A DNA stretch of 64,000 nt from an uncultured Collinsella sp. (GTDB lineage Bacteria; Actinomycetota; Coriobacteriia; Coriobacteriales; Coriobacteriaceae): positions 6,133-70,132 of the forward strand of contig CATWID010000006.1 of assembly GCA_958350755.1 (NCBI GenBank). The letters run 5' to 3'. This document shows, piece after piece, positions 32,784 through 41,944 of the stretch. The notes beneath the pieces are model-generated. The model ran no database searches. It was not told where the DNA came from and saw only the letters and a program-made list of their open reading frames with translations. Made by a program: the position numbers and the translations under genes. Within the stretch, counting starts at the first letter, position 1. The number at the start of each line of letters is the position of its first letter.

Positions 32784-34487
32784 TTAGCCCAGCAGGCTTA
32801 AGCCCACGGAGACAAACGCCAGGATAACGCCGACGATGGACTCGCCGCCGAGCAGGCCGCTGGCGACAACCAGGCCCTGTTCCTGGAAGGCGGCATCCTT
32901 GGAGGCCTTCTCCTCGTCCGAAAGACCGGCAGCGGCGTCGCGGTGGGCGGACCACTTGTCGTAGGCGAGCTTGGCGCAGGAGCCCAAGAAGGCCGTGAGC
33001 GACATGTAGAACGGCAGGTACACGCCCAGGCCGATCATCATGGCCGGAATGCCGAGCCAGTACATGACGATGCCGGCGATAAAGCCGCCTGCGAACCATG
33101 GCACGCTCGGGATGCCCGAGACCATGGTGGCGACGACGCTTGCCTGCGCGGCCACAAAGCTCTTGTCGGGGCCGAAAGCATCCGGACCATAGGCGGTGAC
33201 GAGCGCGACCATGACGGCAGCGGCGACCAGGGCGCCCACGATGCCGCCGATGGCCTGGCCGATCCACTGCGCACGCGGATTGGTGCCCAGCACGGCGCCG
33301 GCCTTAAAGTCGTTCATGACGTCGCCCGCAAGGCCGCATGCCACGGCCACGATGCCGGCGATAAAGAACAGCTTGACCTGGGCGATCTGTGCGAAGGCAG
33401 CCACGATGAGCATGACGATGAGGCCGAAGATCTCCATGGGGTCGATGCCCGTCTGGCCGCAGCTCTGCGCGCTCATGATAGTGGTGACAAAGGTGAACAG
33501 CGTGACGATGACGGCCGGGACGGGGCCAAGGTCGAGCGCGATGGCGACGATCACGGCGATGGCGGCAGTACCCAGGCCGATGATACCGGCGTCGAGCTTG
33601 AGGGAGCCCGAGATGAGCGACTGCTCGTCGGTGTCGGTGGAGCTGTCGGCGGCGAGACCGCGGACGATACCGGCGACCTGCGGCAGGATGTCCTTGAGGA
33701 CGACGGCGACGCCAAAGCCCATCATGAGGCCCATACCCAAGGACTTGACGATGCCCTGCGCGGTCACAACGTCGAACAGACCGGCAGCGGTGCCGCCCAC
33801 AATGATGCCAAAGTTGCCTAGCAGGGCACCGGCAAACCAGAAGGCGACCGGGGCGAAGCCCACGAGGAAGCCGACGGAGAGCAGCATGGGCGAGTTGTAG
33901 ATGCCAAAGGTCACGCCGGGAATATTGAGCGTGCAGAGCATGCTGGGCACCACGCCCAGGGCGTCGCGCAGCACGCTATAGATGCCGGCGATGGCCATGG
34001 AACCAAAGAGCTGCTTGCCGGTTTTGCCGCCAGCCTCGGTTGCGCGCAAGGTCTGAGCTGCGGCGTTGCCGGTGGGGAACTCAAGCGCGGCGTCCACGAT
34101 AAAGTGACGGTGGATGAGCGCGGTGGCCAGCAGACCCAGGATGGTGCCGGCGAGTGCCACGATAAACATGTCGAGCCAGCTGATCTGGTCGGCATAGCCC
34201 AGCATCCAGGCGCCCGGGATGGTAAACGCCAGACCGCCGGCGACCATGGCGCCCGCGGACATGATGGTGTGGGTGACGTTGGCCTCGTTGAGGCTGGCGT
34301 TGCCCATGAGCTTAAGGAAGAACAGCGAGATGACGGCAGCGAAGACGATCGGCCAGGGGAGTGCGCCCATCTTGAGGGCGGTGTAGGCCGAGCTTGCCGT
34401 GATGATCACGCAGCCAAGGACGCCGATGACGACGCCGCGCAGCGTGAGTTGCCCGCGCATCGAGGCGCGGTTCGAGGGATTGCTCAT
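32784..34487 (-). CDS. OPT family oligopeptide transporter
   Basis: The 567-residue protein has about fifteen membrane spans and matches the OPT family. It has SAYTALKMGALPWPIVFAAV near the N terminus, NEANVTHTIMSAG and FPTGNAAAQTLRATEAGG. OPT proteins import small peptides or metal chelates with protons. AAAGGAG precedes the ATG. It is a single-gene unit with its own terminator. Confidence 0.9.
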   Translation of the reverse strand: MSNPSNRASMRGQLTLRGVVIGVLGCVIITASSAYTALKMGALPWPIVFAAVISLFFLKLMGNASLNEANVTHTIMSAGAMVAGGLAFTIPGAWMLGYADQISWLDMFIVALAGTILGLLATALIHRHFIVDAALEFPTGNAAAQTLRATEAGGKTGKQLFGSMAIAGIYSVLRDALGVVPSMLCTLNIPGVTFGIYNSPMLLSVGFLVGFAPVAFWFAGALLGNFGIIVGGTAAGLFDVVTAQGIVKSLGMGLMMGFGVAVVLKDILPQVAGIVRGLAADSSTDTDEQSLISGSLKLDAGIIGLGTAAIAVIVAIALDLGPVPAVIVTLFTFVTTIMSAQSCGQTGIDPMEIFGLIVMLIVAAFAQIAQVKLFFIAGIVAVACGLAGDVMNDFKAGAVLGTNPRAQWIGQAIGGIVGALVAAAVMVALVTAYGPDAFGPDKSFVAAQASVVATMVSGIPSVPWFAGGFIAGIVMYWLGIPAMMIGLGVYLPFYMSLTAFLGSCAKLAYDKWSAHRDAAAGLSDEEKASKDAAFQEQGLVVASGLLGGESIVGVILAFVSVGLSLLG

Positions 34488-34610
34488 ATAAAACTCCTTT
34501 GCGTATATCCGCTTCCCCCGGGAGCGCCGCTACGGATACGGTGCGGGAAGTCGGGTTACCAAGGGCCGTCGCGTGAGCTCGCAAACGACCGCGCACCAGT
34601 ATAACCGCAA

Positions 34611-34629
34611 GGTAGTCATTTTGGGACGG
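34611..34629. repeat. Dispersed word CCGTCCCAAAATGACTACC (reverse strand)
   Basis: Nearly the same 19 bases occur at 36188-36206 and, in part, at 57778-57795. Here it lies just upstream of coaX. Confidence 0.45.
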
Positions 34630-34679
34630 CTGGTTTAGGTAGGCGATATACTGCTGGGCAGACGAAAGGAGCGCCGACG

Positions 34680-35531
34680 ATGCTTAATGGGTGCGCATAT
34701 ATATTGACGGTCGACGTGGGCAACACGTTCATTCGCTTTGGTCTGTTTGCCGAGGATTCGGCCGCGGCACAGGAATGTCCGCTTGCGACGTGCGAGATCA
34801 CCACGCCGTTGAGCATCACAGCAGACGAGGCGCGCATGCGTCTCGCACAGGTCATGGGCGCACTTGCCGCCGACGCGGGCATGCCGGGCGCGCTCGTTCC
34901 CGCGGCTGCTGTACTGAGCTGTGTGGTCCCCGCGCTCGAGCGCCCGTGGAAGGCGGCGCTTTCCCGTACCTGCACGGGGCGTGTGCTCACGGTGGGGCCG
35001 GGCCTCAAGACCGGCATGCCCGTGCACTACGACGATCCGGCCGAGATCGGCCCCGACCGCATTGCCGACGCCGTGGCTGCCCGCGCCGTCTACGGATCGC
35101 CGTGCATCGTGATTGACCTGGGCACGACGACTAATATCGAGGTCATCGACGCGTGCGGCACCTTTGTCGGCGGCGTCATCGCGCCGGGTCTGGCGCTTGG
35201 CGCCCGCTCGCTTTCGGCTGCTGCGGCGCGCCTGCCGCAGGTCGAGCCCTCGGCACCCACACATGTAATCGGCCGCAACACGCGCGAGGCCATGCGTTCG
35301 GGCGTGGTTCTGGGCGAGGTGGCACGCATCGACGGCATGCTCGACATGGTGCTTGCCGAGATGCGCGCGACCAAGGCCGCGGGGGAGGGCAATGTACCCA
35401 TCGTCATTACCGGCGACGATGCCGAGGCACTTGCGGCGCTGGTCGGCCATAGCCTGACGGTCGATGACGCGCTGACGCTGCGGGGTCTCGCCGAGCTCTA
35501 CCGCATCAATCAAAAGCCTCGTCGCGCATAA
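34680..35531 (+). CDS. coaX: Type III pantothenate kinase
   Basis: This 283-residue ASKHA-fold kinase phosphorylates pantothenate, the first step of CoA synthesis. It has the phosphate-1 motif TVDVGNTFIRFGLF, the pantothenate motif EIGPDRIAD and the second phosphate motif IVIDLGTTTNIEVID, all typical of CoaX. AAAGGAG lies 9 bases ahead of the ATG. It is followed by the deaminase gene 87 bases later. Confidence 0.92.
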   Translation: MLNGCAYILTVDVGNTFIRFGLFAEDSAAAQECPLATCEITTPLSITADEARMRLAQVMGALAADAGMPGALVPAAAVLSCVVPALERPWKAALSRTCTGRVLTVGPGLKTGMPVHYDDPAEIGPDRIADAVAARAVYGSPCIVIDLGTTTNIEVIDACGTFVGGVIAPGLALGARSLSAAAARLPQVEPSAPTHVIGRNTREAMRSGVVLGEVARIDGMLDMVLAEMRATKAAGEGNVPIVITGDDAEALAALVGHSLTVDDALTLRGLAELYRINQKPRRA

Positions 35532-35618
35532 AGCCGAGGACATCGGTGGGAGAGGAAACAGCCCCACCTTTCACCTGCTACAATGGGTCAAATTATTGCG
35601 ATTACGGAGGTGTCTGCC

Positions 35619-36143
35619 ATGTCGGACGATCTTCATCAAACTTCGTCAGGCAAGCGCCTGGACGTCATTAGCTGGGACGAGTTCTTTATGAGCGTGGCCA
35701 TCGCCGCGCAGCGCCGCAGTAAGGACCCCAACACGCAGGTGGGCGCGTGCATCGCCAGCACCAACCACCGCATCCTTTCGGTGGGCTACAACGGTACGCC
35801 CTCGGCGCTCAACGACGACTTTTTCCCGTGGGGCACGAGCGACGACCCGTTGCAGGACAAGCACAACTACGTGGTGCATGCCGAGGCAAACGCCGTGCTC
35901 AACTACCGTGGCTCGCTCAAAGATCTTGAGGGTTCCACGGTCTACGTCACGCTGTTCCCGTGCCACGACTGCGCCAAGATTTTGGCGCAGGTGGGCGTGG
36001 GCGAGGTTGTCTACCTGGACAACAAGTACGCCGACACCGATGACGGACGCATCAGCCGCCGCATCCTCGACTCCTGCGGCATCAGCTACCGCCAGGTTAT
36101 CGTCGATGTTCACATCGGCACCGAGGGGCAGTCTCAGCAGTAG
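35619..36143 (+). CDS. dCMP deaminase family (ComEB-like) zinc deaminase
   Basis: The 174-residue protein has the cytidine/deoxycytidylate deaminase zinc site HAEANAVLN (H and catalytic E) and PCHDCAK (two Cys). It also has NTQVGACIA and GYNGTPS near the N terminus, as in dCMP deaminases. It would convert dCMP to dUMP for thymidylate supply. I start at the ATG at 35619 behind GGAGGTG; the frame from 35583 has no ribosome site. Confidence 0.88.
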   Translation: MSDDLHQTSSGKRLDVISWDEFFMSVAIAAQRRSKDPNTQVGACIASTNHRILSVGYNGTPSALNDDFFPWGTSDDPLQDKHNYVVHAEANAVLNYRGSLKDLEGSTVYVTLFPCHDCAKILAQVGVGEVVYLDNKYADTDDGRISRRILDSCGISYRQVIVDVHIGTEGQSQQ

Positions 36144-36187
36144 CGCGTGGCAACGCCAGCTGGCAACAAAAGGCAGCCAAAAGAGCC

Positions 36188-36206
36188 CCGTCCCAAATTG
36201 ACTACT
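36188..36206. repeat. Dispersed word CCGTCCCAAATTGACTACT
   Basis: A copy of the words at 34611-34629 and 57778-57795, lying between the deaminase and NifU-like genes. Confidence 0.45.
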
Positions 36207-36315
36207 CGTGAAAGTCGCGTCTGCGCGCATGGACGGCTCGTGAGCGGGTACACGGCTGTAGTAACATAGCTTCTGTCCGCGGGCGCGCCCGCGTAATTGT
36301 GAGAAAGGAGCCCCT

Positions 36316-36594
36316 GTGGCTGTTAACGAAGAGCTGCTTAAGAAGGTTCTTGAAGAGATTCGCCCCAACCTGCAGGCCGACGGCGGCGATATGGAGTATG
36401 TGGGCGTTGACGACGAGGGCGTCGTCAAACTGGAGCTGCAGGGTGCCTGCGCCGGCTGCCCCATGAGCTCGCTGACCCTGTCCATGGGTATCGAGCGCAT
36501 CCTGAAGGAGCACGTACCCGGCGTTACCCGCGTCGAGCAGGTCAATGCCTCTGGCGAGGCCGAGGACCTGTACGACGAGTACGCGCCGTTCTAA
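36316..36594 (+). CDS. NifU-like iron-sulfur scaffold protein
   Basis: The 92-residue protein is a stand-alone NifU C-terminal domain with GACAGCPMSSLTLSMGIE. Its CxxC pair holds a transferable Fe-S cluster. The start is GTG at 36316, behind AAAGGAG. Such Nfu proteins deliver clusters to apo-enzymes, useful in an anaerobe with many Fe-S proteins. Confidence 0.9.
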   Translation: MAVNEELLKKVLEEIRPNLQADGGDMEYVGVDDEGVVKLELQGACAGCPMSSLTLSMGIERILKEHVPGVTRVEQVNASGEAEDLYDEYAPF

Positions 36595-36703
36595 GATGTA
36601 AAGGCTGCGGACCGTGCGTACCGCATAAACGTTATGCCCAGATATGCGGCTGCGAGCGCAAGGCCCGCGGCCGCATTTGCATGTAGGGAGCAGGGGGATC
36701 GAT

Positions 36704-37525
36704 ATGCTCAACGACCTCTACCATATGCTTGACCCCGTCGCGATTTCGGCGGGGCCCATCACCATCTACTGGTACGGCTTGGCCTATGTGGTCGGAGCTC
36801 TGCTCACGGCGGTCGTCATGTACCGCACGCAGCGCCGCTGGGGTTTCGACATCACGATTGACGACCTGACGAGCGTCGTGGTCGGCGTGGTCTTTGGCCT
36901 TATCATTGGCGCCCGCCTGTTCTACGTCATCTTTTATGGCGACGGCTACTACTGGGCGCACCCGCTCGAGATCTTTGCCACCAACGAAGGCGGCATGAGT
37001 TTCCACGGCGGCCTGGTGGGCGGCATTATCGGCGGCATCATCGTGTGCCGCATGTATAAGCTCGACGCATGGACTCTGGCAGACCTTGCCGTCATCGGCG
37101 CGCCGCTGGCCTTGTGTCTGGGCCGTTGTGCCAACTTTGTCAACGGTGAGCTGTGGGGCAAGCCGACCGATCTGCCCTGGGGTGTGGTCTTTGGCGGGAC
37201 TGCGGGCGATATGCCGCGTCACCCCTCCCAACTCTACGAGGCATTTCTTGAGGGCATTGTGCTCTTCTGCATCCTGCAGGTGCTCAGCCGCAAAAAGCCG
37301 CTGCTGCCCCAGGGCACGTTTATGGGCGTGTTTGTGATGGGTTACGGCATCGTCCGCTTCCTCGTCGAGTTCGTGCGCGTGCCCGATGCCCAGCTGGGTT
37401 ATCTGCTTGGTGGCGTCATCACCATGGGTCAGCTGCTGAGCCTGCCGCTCGTAATCGCGGGCCTGGCGCTCATCATCTTTGCTCGTCGCCGCAACCAGCC
37501 CCAGCGCGTCTACCTGGACGCCTAA
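36704..37525 (+). CDS. lgt: Prolipoprotein diacylglyceryl transferase
   Basis: This 273-residue, seven-span membrane enzyme moves diacylglycerol from phosphatidylglycerol to the lipobox cysteine of exported lipoproteins. It has the Lgt signature GGMSFHGGLVGGIIGG, with the essential His, and LGRCANFVNGELWGKPT. I start at the ATG at 36704 after GGGGGATCGAT; the upstream frame to 36644 is unlikely. The binding protein encoded at 8606-9601 is one probable substrate. Confidence 0.93.
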   Translation: MLNDLYHMLDPVAISAGPITIYWYGLAYVVGALLTAVVMYRTQRRWGFDITIDDLTSVVVGVVFGLIIGARLFYVIFYGDGYYWAHPLEIFATNEGGMSFHGGLVGGIIGGIIVCRMYKLDAWTLADLAVIGAPLALCLGRCANFVNGELWGKPTDLPWGVVFGGTAGDMPRHPSQLYEAFLEGIVLFCILQVLSRKKPLLPQGTFMGVFVMGYGIVRFLVEFVRVPDAQLGYLLGGVITMGQLLSLPLVIAGLALIIFARRRNQPQRVYLDA

Positions 37526-37560
37526 CCACCACAAAGGGGACAGGCACCTTTGTGGTGGTT
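37524..37560. repeat. Perfect GGGGACAGG palindrome after lgt
   Basis: AACCACCACAAAGG (37524-37537) and CCTTTGTGGTGGTT (37547-37560) are exact inverses around GGACAGGCA. It overlaps the lgt stop codon and may act as its transcript end. Confidence 0.65.
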
Positions 37561-37583
37561 CGCTGGGCAACGATGACAGAACC

Positions 37584-37642
37584 GTAACGTTTCCCCAGAT
37601 AAAACCTGCTAAAATAAACCTGTCCCTTTTTGGCGGGTTTCT
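37584..37642. repeat. Dispersed repeat shared with 42459-42515 (opposite orientation)
   Basis: From AACGTT through AAAACCTGCTAAAATAAACC to GTCCCTTTTTGG, about 48 bases match the inverse of 42465-42512 with few mismatches. It sits just ahead of the DUF6020 gene and may contain its promoter. Confidence 0.6.
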
Positions 37643-37660
37643 AGAAAGGCTTTTTGGACT

Positions 37661-39844
37661 GTGAAGGATTCCGATCTCTCCACAACGGCTGCGCGCGACG
37701 CGGCCCGCATCGTCTGGTTTAAGCGCTACCCCGCCAAGCAGACGCTCATCGCATTTCTGCTCGCGCTGTTGGCGACCACGGCGTTTTCCATCGATCCCGC
37801 CCCGGTGTCGAGCAACGCAGTCTTGGCGATTGACCCCAAAGCCTCTGGCATGCTGTACGTGTGCTACGAGGTGCTTCTCTCGTTTGCCGGCCACACCGAC
37901 GCGGTCATGCTGCTTGCGCTTGCCTGCTTGCTCACGCTGCCGTTTCGCTACGTGTTCTTTGGCCGTGGCGACACCTGGCGTCCGTCGATCATTCTGCCGT
38001 CGCTGTTCTTCGCCATCTGCATGGTGTTCGGCCGCAGCTACGACCTCACCGACTCGGCCGAGATTGTTCTTGGCGACAAGGCCCGCATCATCTGCGCCTG
38101 GATTGGCGGCGCGGGCTGGATGCTCCTAGCGATCGTGGCCTTCTATCTGGCTTTTGAGTGTCTAGATTGGCTGAGCTCTCGGCGCATCCTGTTTTCCGAG
38201 GCGCACTTTGGCCGCATATGGCGTGTGGCTCACGCCGTGCTCTCGGTCCATCCCTTTGCCGGGCCCTTCCTGGTGCTTATGATCGCCTGGGCGCCCACGC
38301 TCATCGCTTCGCTGCCCGGCCTTTTTATGGGAGATACGGGTGCGCAGATTCGCCAGTGGTTCAACTATCCCAATGGCACGAGCGACTACCTGCGCCTACT
38401 CAACCCCAACGTGCTGCTCAACGGGCATCATCCCGTAGTGCACACGGCCATTATCGGCTCGTGCGTTCAGCTGGGGCTTTCGCTGTTCAACAGCGCTAAC
38501 GCGGGCCTCATCATCTATACCTGCGCTCAGTTTGTCATCACGGCTGCCTGCATGGCCTATTCCATCTCGTCGCTGCGCAAACTGGGCGTGAGCCTGCCGG
38601 TTCGCGGTGCGATCCTGCTGTTCTTTGCGTTTATGCCGATGTTCTCTAACTACGCGGCCCTGCTTACCAAAGACGTGCTCTTTGCCGACGCGTTTTTGGT
38701 GCTGCTGGTACAGACCGTCAAGCTCGTGGCATGTGGCTTGCCCCGTCGTGATGCCAATGTCGAGCGAGCGGGCGAGAAAGCCCCCGTGCTCTTTGCGCGC
38801 CACGACTGGCTGTTGCTTGCGCTGGCTGCCATGGGTTCCACGTTTTTGCGCAATGGAGGCCTGGTGTTTCCCCTGGCGGTATGCGTAATCGCGGCGGCGT
38901 TTTGCGCATGGGATGTACATGTCGCTCGTCGCGCGGCTAAGCAGACGGGCACCGCGGTCTCATGCGCCACACCGCGCTTCCGCTGGGTTGGCGTCCTCGC
39001 GGTACTCGCGCTCTGCCTTGCCTCTAATATGTACTTCACCAAGGTCTTTATGCCGGCGCACGACATCACGCCTGGTTCCAAGCGCGAAATCCTCTCGATT
39101 CCGTTCCAACAGACGGCTCGTTTCGTCCAAAAGCACGACGGCCTCAACTCGGGCGTCAACCCTACGGTTAAGGAGGACGGCACTATCGTGGAGGCACCCT
39201 GCGACGGTTTGGTGACCGATGAGGAGCGCGCCGTGATCGATCGCGTGCTCAAGTACGAGAACCTGGGCCGCCGCTACAACCCCGACAAGTCCGATGCCGT
39301 CAAGAACTGCTTTAACGAGTACGCCTCGCAGGAGGACATCAAGGCCTATTTTGAGGTCTGGGCGCAGATGTTCAAAAAGGATCCCGAGTGCTATATCTCG
39401 GCGCTCATCAATAACTATTACGGCTACTTTTATCCGAGCGCGCGCGATGCCTGGGTCTACAGCACGGCGCGTAGTGCCGAGATCATGGCGCGTCCCGACA
39501 ACCTCAAGTACTTCGACTTCCATCCGGTTGACAGCAACGTGGTGCGCTGGTGCGACCACCTGATCAATCTGTACCGTGTGGCGGTGCAGCGCATCCCGTT
39601 TATTTCGCTCACCATGAGCTCGGCCACCTATGTGTGGATTATGATCGCCGTGGTGGTCTACCTGCTGCGTCGTCATTCATGGCGTGCGCTGGCGATCTGG
39701 GTGCCGCTGTTGGGCGTGCTCGCCGTGTGCCTGATTGGTCCGTGCAACGGCTCGACCTACATGCGCTACCTGTATCCGGTCATCGCCTGCATGCCCTTCG
39801 CCATCGGCGCCACCGTCACCCGCAGTGACTTCCTCTGGTCCTAA
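37661..39844 (+). CDS. DUF6020 family integral membrane protein
   Basis: The 727-residue protein has about twelve to fourteen membrane spans and an extracytoplasmic region around residues 470-620 before the last spans. The layout resembles GT-C glycosyltransferases of the PMT/ArnT kind (LLTKDVLFADAFLV, FLRNGGLVFPLAV). DUF6020 proteins are common in this lineage and probably act on cell-envelope glycans, but no activity is established. The start is GTG 37661, with AGAAAGGC upstream. Confidence 0.75.
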   Translation: MKDSDLSTTAARDAARIVWFKRYPAKQTLIAFLLALLATTAFSIDPAPVSSNAVLAIDPKASGMLYVCYEVLLSFAGHTDAVMLLALACLLTLPFRYVFFGRGDTWRPSIILPSLFFAICMVFGRSYDLTDSAEIVLGDKARIICAWIGGAGWMLLAIVAFYLAFECLDWLSSRRILFSEAHFGRIWRVAHAVLSVHPFAGPFLVLMIAWAPTLIASLPGLFMGDTGAQIRQWFNYPNGTSDYLRLLNPNVLLNGHHPVVHTAIIGSCVQLGLSLFNSANAGLIIYTCAQFVITAACMAYSISSLRKLGVSLPVRGAILLFFAFMPMFSNYAALLTKDVLFADAFLVLLVQTVKLVACGLPRRDANVERAGEKAPVLFARHDWLLLALAAMGSTFLRNGGLVFPLAVCVIAAAFCAWDVHVARRAAKQTGTAVSCATPRFRWVGVLAVLALCLASNMYFTKVFMPAHDITPGSKREILSIPFQQTARFVQKHDGLNSGVNPTVKEDGTIVEAPCDGLVTDEERAVIDRVLKYENLGRRYNPDKSDAVKNCFNEYASQEDIKAYFEVWAQMFKKDPECYISALINNYYGYFYPSARDAWVYSTARSAEIMARPDNLKYFDFHPVDSNVVRWCDHLINLYRVAVQRIPFISLTMSSATYVWIMIAVVVYLLRRHSWRALAIWVPLLGVLAVCLIGPCNGSTYMRYLYPVIACMPFAIGATVTRSDFLWS

Positions 39845-39882
39845 CCTGGTGCATTGGGGTCAGGTTTCTTTGCTGCACCAAA
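39843..39882. repeat. Imperfect palindrome after the DUF6020 gene
   Basis: TGGTGCA and TGCACCA arms enclose TTGGGGTCAGGTTTCTTTGC. It resembles in style the GACAGG palindromes elsewhere in the window. Confidence 0.45.
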
Positions 39883-40011
39883 GGGCCCATCATCACGACG
39901 CCTTCATTTTGGGGTTTATCTTGCAGGTCAGTAGGTATATCATAACGACGTTTGTTTATATTGCCCGAGCATCTGCGCTGGGCTTTAGGTCGAAACCGAT
40001 AGGAGACACGT

Positions 40012-40818
40012 ATGTCCGGACACTCTAAGTGGGCCACAACCAAGCATCGTAAGGGCGCGCAGGACGCCAAGCGTTCCGCCCTCTTCTCCAAGCTCAGCCG
40101 CAACATCACCGTTGCTGCCCGTCTCGGCGGTGACCCGCTGCCCGAGAACAACGCCAGCCTCGCCGCTGCCGTTGCCAAGGCCAAGGCTCAGTCCATGCCT
40201 AAGGACAAGATCAAGTCCGCTATCGACAAGGCTTTTGGTTCGGGTGCTGACGCCGCCGTCTACGAGAACATCGTGTACGAGGGCTACGGTCCCGCCGGTG
40301 TCGCCGTCTACGTCGACTGCCTGACCGACAACCGCAACCGTACCGCCGCTGATGTCCGTTCCGCCTTCTCCCACGCTGGTGGCAACCTGGGCACCTCCGG
40401 CTCCGTCGCCTTCCAGTTTGAGCGCAAGGGCCAGATCGTCGTCGCCAAGGAGATCCTGGACGAGAACGCCAAGAAGGAGACCATGATCGCCAACGGTGCT
40501 GCCGGTGACGAGGATGAGTTCATGATGGCCATCGCCGAGGCCGGTGGCGAGGACTACGAGGATGCCGGCGAGGAGTGGATCGTCTGGACTGCTGCCAACG
40601 ACGTCATGGCTGTCTCCAAGGCGCTCGAGGAGCAGGGCGTCCAGGTCAAGGGTTCCGAGACCACCATGGTCCCGACCACCCCGACCGAGGTCTCTGGTAC
40701 CGACGCCAAGAAGGTCCAGCGCCTCATCGACCGTCTTGAGGAGCTCGACGACGTCCAGGATGTTTACAGCACCATGGACATGACCGACGAGGTCATCGCT
40801 GCCCTCGAGGAGGAGTAG
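40012..40818 (+). CDS. yebC: YebC/PmpR family protein (TACO1-like)
   Basis: The 268-residue protein starts MSGHSKWATTKHRKGAQDAKR, the near-invariant YebC N terminus, and continues with PKDKIKSAIDKA and RNRTAADVRSAFSHAGGNLG. It is about 20 residues longer than usual owing to an acidic insert near 160-180. Family members are described both as transcription regulators and as helpers of translation through proline stretches. AGGAGACACGT precedes the ATG. A terminator follows. Confidence 0.93.
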   Translation: MSGHSKWATTKHRKGAQDAKRSALFSKLSRNITVAARLGGDPLPENNASLAAAVAKAKAQSMPKDKIKSAIDKAFGSGADAAVYENIVYEGYGPAGVAVYVDCLTDNRNRTAADVRSAFSHAGGNLGTSGSVAFQFERKGQIVVAKEILDENAKKETMIANGAAGDEDEFMMAIAEAGGEDYEDAGEEWIVWTAANDVMAVSKALEEQGVQVKGSETTMVPTTPTEVSGTDAKKVQRLIDRLEELDDVQDVYSTMDMTDEVIAALEEE

Positions 40819-40887
40819 CGCTCGCACGGGTTAAGCCGTGCATATCTGGGCATAATGAAGCGAGCATGCAAGCCTCGTGGAATAGAT

Positions 40888-40929
40888 GAGCCGGATCCGC
40901 GTGCGTAGAGCACCGGACCCGGCTCTTTT
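40888..40929 (+). terminator. Terminator of yebC
   Basis: GAGCCGGATCCG against CCGGACCCGGCTC with a short loop, then TTTTAT. TATAAT at 40929-40934 overlaps the tail and may serve the next operon. Confidence 0.8.
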
Positions 40930-40984
40930 ATAATGATGCGAACCGTTTTGCATTTCGAGAGCCGAGATTTGAAGGGAGCGCCGC

Positions 40985-41530
40985 GTGCGCGTACTCAAAC
41001 GAGCCCTAGCGATCGTGTATCTTGCCGCCACCATCGTGGCGCTGGGTACGCTTGTCTGCCAGTTTTGGGGGCCGTATACGTATCGCTTTATGCTGCTGAT
41101 GCGCGACCCCATGCCGCGCATCGTCGTCACGGCGTGCGCCGGCGTCGTGGCGATCGGCGTGCTGGTAAGCTTTTTCCGCCTGATGTTCGCCCGTCGCGAA
41201 CCGTCCTGCGTGCATCCGGCGGGGGAGCGCAATATCGAGGTTACCCTTGCGGCGCTTTCTTCGTGCGCCAGGGCTGCTGCCGAGCGTGACGACCGCGTGA
41301 TGGTCGAGCATGTCGAGGCCCGCGTCCAAGGCTCCGACGATTCGCACGTCCGTTTTAAGGTCGAGGCCATCGCGCTCGATGATAAGGACGTTGCCGCTCT
41401 TGCCACCTCGATGCAGCAGCGCATCGAGAAGGCCTGCGACACCATGCTCGGCACGCCGGGTACGACCGCGCGTGTCCGTTTTTTGCCGTCCAAGACTACC
41501 GTCCAGACCGTGGAGGTTTCCGGTGAGTGA
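40985..41530 (+). CDS. amaP: Alkaline shock response membrane anchor protein AmaP
   Basis: The 181-residue protein has two N-terminal membrane spans (about 8-30 and 45-65), followed by a soluble domain with VEARVQGSDDSHVRFKVEAIALDDKDV. AmaP anchors Asp23 to the membrane, and the downstream DUF2273 and Asp23 genes confirm the assignment. The start is GTG 40985, after GAAGGGAGCG. Its stop overlaps the start of the next gene. Confidence 0.85.
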   Translation: MRVLKRALAIVYLAATIVALGTLVCQFWGPYTYRFMLLMRDPMPRIVVTACAGVVAIGVLVSFFRLMFARREPSCVHPAGERNIEVTLAALSSCARAAAERDDRVMVEHVEARVQGSDDSHVRFKVEAIALDDKDVAALATSMQQRIEKACDTMLGTPGTTARVRFLPSKTTVQTVEVSGE

Positions 41531-41900
41531 TACCAATCAAGATAAGACCGCTCGTACGCCGCGCCTGACGATTGACCAGAGCGCCACGTCGGCGAGCGAA
41601 CCTGTTGATTCCAAAGCAGAGGCAACCGAGTTACAAGACGCGGCAGCCGCGGATTTTGACGAGGCTATGGGTCTCATCAAGGGTACGGGCGCTGCCATCT
41701 GGAGCTATGCTGTGCGTCATCCCAACACCACGCTCGGCGCCGTCGCCGGCTTTATCCTCGCCGTGTTGGTGCTCACGTTGGGCCTGTGGGACACGCTCGT
41801 CATTGCATTCTTCGTGCTGATCGGCGCCGTAATTGGTCAGATCCGCGACGGCGAGAACGGGATCGTCAACTTCTTCGGCCGTCTGTTTAGCGGCCGCTAA
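41523..41900 (+). CDS. DUF2273 family small membrane protein
   Basis: The 125-residue protein has an acidic soluble N terminus (about 1-60), two close membrane spans (WDTLVIAFFVLIGAVIGQIRDG is the second), and a short tail. It lies in the amaP-asp23 operon, as DUF2273 genes do in Gram-positive bacteria. The start is GTG 41523, behind GGAGG, and overlaps the amaP stop by eight bases. The open frame extending to 41310 is a shadow. Confidence 0.85.
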   Translation: MSDTNQDKTARTPRLTIDQSATSASEPVDSKAEATELQDAAAADFDEAMGLIKGTGAAIWSYAVRHPNTTLGAVAGFILAVLVLTLGLWDTLVIAFFVLIGAVIGQIRDGENGIVNFFGRLFSGR

Positions 41901-41944
41901 TATGTATTCGACTGTCGCATCCGCGGCAGGCATAAGGAGGAACC

